A stretch of 64,000 bases of DNA from Terriglobia bacterium (lineage in GTDB: Bacteria > Acidobacteriota > Terriglobia > Bryobacterales > Bryobacteraceae), in assembly GCA_020073305.1 (NCBI GenBank), contig JAIQFK010000014.1, positions 1 through 64,000 on the forward strand. Reading direction: 5' to 3'. The translations under genes were made by a program, and so were the position numbers. Below are positions 58,644 through 64,000 of the stretch, in pieces. Position 1 is the first letter of the stretch. Every line of letters begins with the position of its first letter. The notes under the pieces were generated by a model, which did no database searches, was not told the DNA's origin, and saw only the letters and a program-made list of their open reading frames with translations.

Positions 58644-59520
58644 CGATATCCGCGCGTGTGAGGGTACGGAAGCGGTCGGGGCCGAAGTTCTCGCAGCAGA
58701 AGCTCCCCATCACCGATCCGTAGATCACGGCGCGGCGCAGCAGTTGGTGATCTATCTCTTCGACGCTCGGGTGCACACCTTGCTGCGCCAGATAGCCCAT
58801 GAATCCGCCGGCGAAGCAGTCACCCGCGCCCGTTGGATCGAACACATCCTCCAGCAGAAATCCCGGCACAATGAAGTGCTGCTGGCCGTGGAACAGAATG
58901 GCGCCGTATTCGCCGCGCTTGATAACCAGTGTCTTGGGACCCATGGCGAGAATCTTGTCGGCGGCGCGCCGCAGGTTGTAGGCTCCTGCAAGCATGCGGG
59001 CTTCACTGTCGTTGATGAGCAGGAAATCCCATTGGCGGATGGTTGCCAGCAGCTCGTCATGATAGTCGCGAATCCAATAGTTCATGGTGTCGCCGCCGAT
59101 GTAGCGCAAGCCGCTCATCTGCTCCCGCACGCTGCGCTGCAAAGCCGGCTGGATGTTGCCCAACAGCAGGTAGGGCTCTGAGCGGTAGGACTCCGGCAGC
59201 TTGGGATTGAAATCCGCGAAAACGTTGAGTTCCGTCACGAGCGTTGTACGGTCGTTCATATCGGCCGAGTAAACTCCGGACCAAAAGAAGGTCTTGCCGG
59301 GCACGCGCTCCAGTCCTTCGAGATCGATCCCGCGGCCCAACAGCAGCGCGATATCGTCCCGGCTGAAGTCGTCGCCCACCACCGCCACAATCTTCACCCG
59401 CGTGAAAAAGCTGGCCGCAAGCGCGATGTAGGTGCAGGATCCGCCCAGAATGCGATCCACTTTTCCGTGCGGAGTCTCCAGACCGTCATACGCAACCGAG
59501 CCGACCACAACGAGTGACAT
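58603..59520 (-). CDS. PfkB-family carbohydrate/nucleoside kinase
   Basis: 305 residues with the PfkB motifs GGSCTYIALAA near the N-terminus and DPTGAGDCFAGGFMG (catalytic Asp in GAGD) near the C-terminus; LINDSEARML and VIKRGEYGAI are also typical. It phosphorylates a sugar or adenosine-like substrate. ATG 59520 is chosen over GTG 59526 because a TACAAT box lies 7 nt upstream of it. First gene of the overlapped operon that ends with the nucleotide-sugar dehydrogenase. Confidence 0.85.
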   Translation of the reverse strand: MSLVVVGSVAYDGLETPHGKVDRILGGSCTYIALAASFFTRVKIVAVVGDDFSRDDIALLLGRGIDLEGLERVPGKTFFWSGVYSADMNDRTTLVTELNVFADFNPKLPESYRSEPYLLLGNIQPALQRSVREQMSGLRYIGGDTMNYWIRDYHDELLATIRQWDFLLINDSEARMLAGAYNLRRAADKILAMGPKTLVIKRGEYGAILFHGQQHFIVPGFLLEDVFDPTGAGDCFAGGFMGYLAQQGVHPSVEEIDHQLLRRAVIYGSVMGSFCCENFGPDRFRTLTRADIDDRYREFKAFTDF

Positions 59521-59536
59521 CGTCACGATTGTAAAA

Positions 59537-59557
59537 CAGGTGTCAGGTGCCAGGTGT
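59537..59557. repeat. Three tandem 7-bp units
   Basis: caggtgt, caggtgc, caggtgt in the 94-bp gap between the divergent kinase and nitrilase genes. Short direct repeats of this kind are common between bacterial genes; no function is implied. Confidence 0.5.
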
Positions 59558-59614
59558 TAGCGACTTACCCTCCGCGCTTGGCGCTCGCTCATCCGGAGCG
59601 ACAATGATCTTCAT

Positions 59615-60463
59615 ATGACTCTGCAAGTTTCGTGCGTCCAAATGCACTGGGCCAGAAGCCTGGGATCGAATCTGGCGACAACCCTGCGTTACATCCGGAA
59701 CGCAGCCGCGTGCGGAAGCCGCGTCGTGCTGTTCCCCGAGGCCAACCTTACCAGCTACTACTTCCCCTACGTGATTGGCCTCGATTTGCAGGCGGTTCAG
59801 GATGCGATCGAAACGACGTGCCGGGCAGCCAAGGAGCACGGGATCTGGGTCATTGCGGGGACGATTCGAAAGACGCCGGATCGATTTTTGAATCTCGCGC
59901 ACGTGATCGCGCCGGACGGCTCGGTCGTGTACGAGTATGCCAAAGTCCACATGGCCGGACGGGACGAGAAGCAATACTGCCGTGGCGGCAACAAACTCGC
60001 CTTATTTGAGATCGACGGCATTCCGTGCACGCTGGTGATCTGCCGTGATGGGCGTCACCCGGAGTTGTACCGGATCCCGGCCATGGCCGGGGCGCAGATC
60101 CTGTTCCAACCTTCGTGCAGCTCGGACGAAATCGAGGCGGTCTCGTGGAAACGCACGTCCGGCCGCGCCCAGCAACCGGCCGGTCCGAACGCGAAGATCT
60201 TCCATTGCGTTGCCAACACTATCGGCCAGTCACCCGACGGAAAACAAACCTCGAGCGGCTCGTCTTTCATCCGCGAGCCGAATGGTATCCCGCTGGCGGA
60301 GGCCGGATTCTATCAGGAAGAAATGATTACTGCCGTGCTGGACCTCGCCCGTGCTGACCGCTCCTACGTTCTCGACAGTCTCGCGAACCCACCGTTTCTC
60401 CGGGCGCATTGGGAAGCTATGGTGCGGGATGTGAAGAGCCGGGCTAACCTCAAGCCCGAGTAG
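59615..60463 (+). CDS. Nitrilase-superfamily carbon-nitrogen hydrolase
   Basis: 282 residues with the catalytic triad Glu in LFPEANLT (about 43), Lys in EYAKVHMAG (about 110) and Cys in VICRDGRHPE (about 144). The CRDGRHPE form resembles N-carbamoyl or amide hydrolases rather than true nitrilases. The substrate is unknown. The symporter gene follows 14 bp after its stop with its own promoter; the two may act on one compound. Start ATG 59615 has no strong ribosome site. Confidence 0.85.
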   Translation: MTLQVSCVQMHWARSLGSNLATTLRYIRNAAACGSRVVLFPEANLTSYYFPYVIGLDLQAVQDAIETTCRAAKEHGIWVIAGTIRKTPDRFLNLAHVIAPDGSVVYEYAKVHMAGRDEKQYCRGGNKLALFEIDGIPCTLVICRDGRHPELYRIPAMAGAQILFQPSCSSDEIEAVSWKRTSGRAQQPAGPNAKIFHCVANTIGQSPDGKQTSSGSSFIREPNGIPLAEAGFYQEEMITAVLDLARADRSYVLDSLANPPFLRAHWEAMVRDVKSRANLKPE

Positions 60464-60477
60464 CCACCCGGGTCCGG

Positions 60478-60507
60478 TTGCCAGCGAGATACAAAACGGC
60501 TTATCCT
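60478..60507 (+). promoter_or_regulatory. Symporter-gene promoter, near-leaderless
   Basis: TTGCCA (60478-60483), 18-nt spacer, TATCCT (60502-60507), then 9 nt to ATG 60517. The promoter lies between the nitrilase stop and the symporter start, so the symporter can be expressed on its own. Confidence 0.6.
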
Positions 60508-60516
60508 CGGCTACAC

Positions 60517-62319
60517 ATGACATTACACGCCATCGACTGGATCATCGCGGTCGCCTCTGTACTGATTTGCTTCCTGCCCGCGCTGGCCTTCGGCAAGCGT
60601 TCGGGCGCAAACACGTCGGAGTTCTTTGCATCGGGGCGTTCGGTGCCCTGGTGGCTCGCTGGAATTTCGATGGTGGCGACTACCTTTTCGAGCGACACTC
60701 CCAACCTGGTTGCCAACTTTGTTCGCACGCAAGGCGTGGCCGGAAATTGGCAGTGGTGGGCATTCACCCTGACGGGTGTTGCGACGGTGTTCTTTTACGC
60801 GCGTCTCTGGCGGCGCTCCGGTGTGCTGACGGACCTGGAGTTTTACGAGGTTCGCTACTCCGGCAAAGCGGCGGGAGCCGTGCGCGGCTTCCGTGCGGTT
60901 TACCTGGGCCTGCTATTCAACATGATGATCATGGCGACGGTGAACCTGGCCGCCTGCAAGATCGCGAATGTCCTGTTTGGCCTCAGCCGCTGGCAGACCC
61001 TGCTTGGCGTGGGATTACTGAACGTCGTCTTCGCGACGCATTCCGGTTTGTGGGGCGTGCTGGTCATCGACATGTTCCAGTTCTTCATCAAGATGACGGC
61101 GGTGATCGCAGCCGCCTATTTCGCGGTCGAACTGCCTCAAGTCGGAGGGCTAAGCGGGCTGGTTGAGAAGCTGTCGCATCGCGTAGGCCCGGGCGGCGTG
61201 CATTATCTCAACATGCTGCCGGATTTCACCAGCAACTGGGATCTTGCGGTGGCGGTCTTCATCGTCCCGCTTACCGTCCAGTGGTGGGCCGTGTGGTATC
61301 CCGGAGCGGAGCCGGGCGGCGGCAGCTACATCGCCCAGCGAATGCTGGCGTCGAAGTCGGAGAAAGACGCGCTGGGCGGGACCCTGTTCTTCAACCTCGC
61401 CCATTACGTGCTGCGGCCCTGGCCGTGGATCCTGGTTGGCCTGGCGTCGCTGATCGTCTATCCGGAACTCTCCGATATCTCGAAAGCGTTTCCGCACGTG
61501 GATCCTTCTCTCGTCGGCCACGATATCGCGTTCCCGGCGATGCTGAAGTTCCTTCCCGCGGGCTTTATCGGCCTCATGGTGGGCGGCCTGGTGGCCGCCA
61601 ACTCCTCGACCATCTTGACCCATCTCAACTGGGGAGCCTCGTATCTGGTTCACGATTTTTACCGCCGCTTCCTGAAGCCGGAAGAGAGCGAGAAGCACTA
61701 CGTGATGGCGGGACGTTGGGCAACCGTCCTGCTGTTCGTACTGTCGTCGGCGCTGGTGTTCGTGCTCGAGACCGCTCAAGACAGTTTCAATATTATTCTT
61801 CAGATTGGCGCGGGCACGGGTCTGCTGTACCTGCTGCGCTGGTATTGGTGGCGCATCACCGCCTGGTGTGAAATCGTCGCGATGTGCGGCTCATTCGCGG
61901 TCGCGGTGGCGCTGTTCGTGGCCCGCAAGAACGGCATCATTCTGGGCACGCACCGCGAACTTCTGCTTACGGTTGCCTTCACCACGGTCTGCTGGGTGAT
62001 CACGGCTTTCGTCGGGCCGCAGACGGAGCGAACGAAACTGATCCAGTTCTACCAGAAAGTCCATCCCATCGGACCGGGCTGGAACCGGATTCGCGATGCA
62101 GCCGGAATCCCCGCCGCCGAAGCCGCCCGTTTCGCGCAACAGGACAACATCCCGCTGGCCATGCTCGGGTGGGTGGCGGGTGTCTCGGTCATCTGGTCAA
62201 GCCTGTTCACCGTGGGGAACTTCCTGTATGGACGGACGGGTTACGCCATGGCGCTCGGCGGCGTGTTTGTGCTCAGCGGTTCGACGCTGATCGGCGTCGT
62301 GAGGCGATTGTGGAGATGA
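60517..62319 (+). CDS. Sodium:solute symporter (SSS family)
   Basis: 600 residues with 13-14 hydrophobic segments. SSS features: FFASGRSVPWWLAGISMVATTFSSDTPN near the N-terminus (first helix break), GLMVGGLVAANSSTILTHLNWGASYLVHDFYRRF in the middle, where the conserved Asn/Ser near NSS helps bind Na+. It takes up a small solute, perhaps a sugar given the convergent galactokinase, or the substrate of the adjacent nitrilase. ATG 60517 is chosen because of the promoter and the fitting family start. Confidence 0.85.
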   Translation: MTLHAIDWIIAVASVLICFLPALAFGKRSGANTSEFFASGRSVPWWLAGISMVATTFSSDTPNLVANFVRTQGVAGNWQWWAFTLTGVATVFFYARLWRRSGVLTDLEFYEVRYSGKAAGAVRGFRAVYLGLLFNMMIMATVNLAACKIANVLFGLSRWQTLLGVGLLNVVFATHSGLWGVLVIDMFQFFIKMTAVIAAAYFAVELPQVGGLSGLVEKLSHRVGPGGVHYLNMLPDFTSNWDLAVAVFIVPLTVQWWAVWYPGAEPGGGSYIAQRMLASKSEKDALGGTLFFNLAHYVLRPWPWILVGLASLIVYPELSDISKAFPHVDPSLVGHDIAFPAMLKFLPAGFIGLMVGGLVAANSSTILTHLNWGASYLVHDFYRRFLKPEESEKHYVMAGRWATVLLFVLSSALVFVLETAQDSFNIILQIGAGTGLLYLLRWYWWRITAWCEIVAMCGSFAVAVALFVARKNGIILGTHRELLLTVAFTTVCWVITAFVGPQTERTKLIQFYQKVHPIGPGWNRIRDAAGIPAAEAARFAQQDNIPLAMLGWVAGVSVIWSSLFTVGNFLYGRTGYAMALGGVFVLSGSTLIGVVRRLWR

Positions 62320-62365
62320 GGCGGGGCCGGACATCAAGCGCGCTCACGGCAAGCGGTTTTCATCC

Positions 62366-63562
62366 TCACTCGTAGAGCGCGCCTGACGAGGGCTCGGCTG
62401 CGATGAGGTGGGTGCCGGGGTCGAATCCGTGGCGTTCGGAATAGTAGAGTTTCACGAGTGCGGCGGCGATCTGTTGCCGGTTGGATGAATGACAGAAGAT
62501 GACGGCGCAGCCGCCGAATCCCGCGCCTGTCAGGCGCGCGCCCATCGCACCCGCGCGCCGCGCCGCATCCACAAGCGCGTCGAGGGCCGGCGAACTGACG
62601 CGCAGCAGGTCGCGCAGGCTCTCGTGCGATTCGTTCAGAATTCGTCCGAATGCGGATGCATCGGCGTTCCGCAGCGCGGCGACGCCTTCGGTCGTGCGAA
62701 AGGCCTCCCCCACCACATGCAGGAAACATCGCTGCTCTTCTCCCTCCAGCCGCGCGCCGGCAAGCGCTTTTAGCTGGCCGAACGTAGAGTTGGTGATGGC
62801 CGCGGCGTAGGAGGGGAAACCGAGGCCCTCGAGCGCGCGCGAACCCGCAGTCCGCCGCGCGTTGTACTCCGCCCGCACTTTACCCGATTTCTCCGCTGTG
62901 GTCAGACTATGAGCGACCAGAAACGACCAGTCCTTCGGTATGGGTACAGGGCAAGCCGAGAGCGGAGCGAAATGAACCCATAGAGCGCATCCGGATCTGG
63001 ACCCGAGCACCGCCGCGTGGTCCATCGCTCCACCGCGCGTTCCGACGAAGTATTCGCCTTCCGGCAGAACCTCCATGAGTTCCTCAAAGGTGGCGCGCAC
63101 ACCGTTCGCCTGAAGCAGAGCCAGCGTGAAGCCGGTTAGGAGTGCGGAGGAAGACGACAATCCGGCAGCCGGCGGCAGATCCGAGACCACGGCAGCGTCG
63201 ATCCCGCGGGCCGGGTTCCAGCGCGCGCCAACCGCCTCGGCAGCCGCCCTTATGTAGTTCTCCCAGTCTCCGGAACTCGTGGGCTTCAGATGCCTGGTCC
63301 ACTCGAAATCCCGCGCCCCATAGGGCGGACTGACAGCGCGAATGCGCCGGTCGTCTCGCGGGCGGAATGCAATGCGGATGCGGCGCTGTATGGCCATTGG
63401 GAGCACCGGGAGCCCGTGATAATCGACGTGCTCGCCGATGAGGTTGACGCGTCCGGGAACCGAGACGATCGAAGGCGTGGGGCCGGCGCCGAAGCGTTCG
63501 GCCAGGAGAACCGCGGGGTCGCCAAGATATGACGGGCGCTCGGGTGTCACGCTTGAGATCAC
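62366..63562 (-). CDS. galK: Galactokinase
   Basis: 398 residues of the GHMP kinase family. The galactokinase signature GRVNLIGEHVDYHG is at about 35-48, the ATP loop LPPAAGLSSSSALL near 130, and the C-terminal motif GAGFGGCAVIF near 360. It phosphorylates galactose at C1. The start is GTG 63562, which overlaps the stop of the upstream ROK-like gene as GTGA; the extra upstream residues in the longer frame belong to that gene's antisense. Transcribed with the upstream sugar kinase. Confidence 0.93.
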   Translation of the reverse strand: MISSVTPERPSYLGDPAVLLAERFGAGPTPSIVSVPGRVNLIGEHVDYHGLPVLPMAIQRRIRIAFRPRDDRRIRAVSPPYGARDFEWTRHLKPTSSGDWENYIRAAAEAVGARWNPARGIDAAVVSDLPPAAGLSSSSALLTGFTLALLQANGVRATFEELMEVLPEGEYFVGTRGGAMDHAAVLGSRSGCALWVHFAPLSACPVPIPKDWSFLVAHSLTTAEKSGKVRAEYNARRTAGSRALEGLGFPSYAAAITNSTFGQLKALAGARLEGEEQRCFLHVVGEAFRTTEGVAALRNADASAFGRILNESHESLRDLLRVSSPALDALVDAARRAGAMGARLTGAGFGGCAVIFCHSSNRQQIAAALVKLYYSERHGFDPGTHLIAAEPSSGALYE

Positions 63563-64000
63563 CGGACTCGGCTCTTCCACAGGCGGAAGCCGCCGCGGAA
63601 CGCGTTGTTGTTGTCGCCCATTCTGGCGCCGGGCGGGAGCTTCTTCAGCAGCTTCGCGTTGCCGCCACCGAGGACGACGTAATCGGCCTCGAGCGCGGCT
63701 TTGAGCTGCTTGACTACATCCGCTACGTGGCGTCGCCACTTTTTCTTTCCCAGACGTTTCAGGCCGCGGATGCCCACATAATCTTCGTAAGTGCGCCCGT
63801 TCTTGTACGGCAGATGGGCCAACTCCATGGGCTCGAGGATGCCATCCACAATCATCGCGGAACCCAGTCCCGTACCGAGACCGAGGAAGAGCATGCGACG
63901 GCCTTCGTAGCTTCCCAGGGCTTGCATGGCGGCGTCGTTGATGATGCGAACCGGGCGTCCGAACGCTCTGCGGAAATCAAATCCAACCCAGCCACGCGCC
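63559..64000 (-). CDS. ROK/polyphosphate-glucokinase-like protein, 3' part
   Basis: The visible 147 residues, cut by the window edge at the N-terminal side, read RIINDAAMQALGSYEGRRML, then FLGLGTGLGSAMIVDG and PMELAHLPYKNG. These match polyphosphate-glucokinase-like ROK sugar kinases, in which GLGTGLGSA is the phosphate-binding loop. The start lies beyond 64000. Its stop overlaps the galactokinase start by 4 bp, so the two kinases are translationally coupled. Confidence 0.85.
   Translation of the reverse strand, partial: ARGWVGFDFRRAFGRPVRIINDAAMQALGSYEGRRMLFLGLGTGLGSAMIVDGILEPMELAHLPYKNGRTYEDYVGIRGLKRLGKKKWRRHVADVVKQLKAALEADYVVLGGGNAKLLKKLPPGARMGDNNNAFRGGFRLWKSRVR

Overview
The window is about 64 kb of GC-rich bacterial chromosome. 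The gene content points to an acidobacterium of the Bryobacterales/Solibacter type. The lineage-typical items are a VWFA-related secreted protein, a PmoA-family (DUF6807) protein, a remnant of an acidobacterial duplicated (ADOP) permease behind its PadR regulator, and many secreted peptidases and sugar-active proteins. This assignment is inferred from gene families; no rRNA or tRNA gene was recognised, and no CRISPR array or prophage was seen.

Layout. 0-1.8 kb is a mobile-element graveyard: two transposase C-termini, a truncated gene and palindromic repeats. 1.8-10.5 kb holds a 3-methyladenine glycosylase, padR with a collapsed permease gene, a vapBC toxin-antitoxin pair, an EAL-HDOD protein, DUF2254 and DUF1801 proteins, a CuA-like cupredoxin, an ABC-2 exporter and an RDD protein. 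10.9-21.9 kb holds a zinc metallopeptidase-like protein, a thioredoxin-like protein, a PmoA-family protein, an amidase with an NCS2 purine permease, an OPT transporter with YqeY, a mutarotase-like protein and the first of two M28 peptidases. 21.9-28.1 kb holds a small TIR element, an orphan gene, an oligogalacturonate-lyase-like protein, an exported methyltransferase, a membrane PAS-LuxR regulator, the second M28 peptidase and a LysR regulator.

28.2-34.4 kb is gltB-gltD (glutamate synthase), divergent from the LysR gene as in the gltC-gltAB arrangement. 34.4-40.8 kb holds a small conserved-looking protein, a PAP2 protein, a VWFA protein, a DinB protein and a serine hydrolase fused to a VanX-type dipeptidase. 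40.8-45.8 kb is a urease operon (deaminase-ureF-ureD-ureA-ureB-ureC-ureG) with no ureE but a His-rich tail on UreG. It is followed by a CDP-alcohol phosphatidyltransferase, a YdcF-like protein, an MsbA-like ABC exporter, a second ABC-2 exporter, a DUF4097 protein and a short POTRA/Omp85-like protein. 54.6-54.9 kb holds two convergent gene remnants.

54.9-59.5 kb is a minus-strand operon with 41-47 nt gene overlaps: PfkB kinase, GT39-like membrane glycosyltransferase, a DapF homologue with both catalytic cysteines replaced by serine, and a nucleotide-sugar dehydrogenase. 59.6-64 kb holds a nitrilase-family amidohydrolase, a sodium:solute symporter, galactokinase and the end of a ROK/polyphosphate-glucokinase-like gene.

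The most notable cross-cutting signal is promoter placement. At least five genes have a -35/-10 pair whose -10 box (TANNNT) lies 5-9 nt before the start codon, as expected of leaderless mRNAs, and six more show the -10 box alone. The most unusual protein-level signal is the double Cys-to-Ser DapF homologue inside a tightly overlapped, apparently glycan-related operon.
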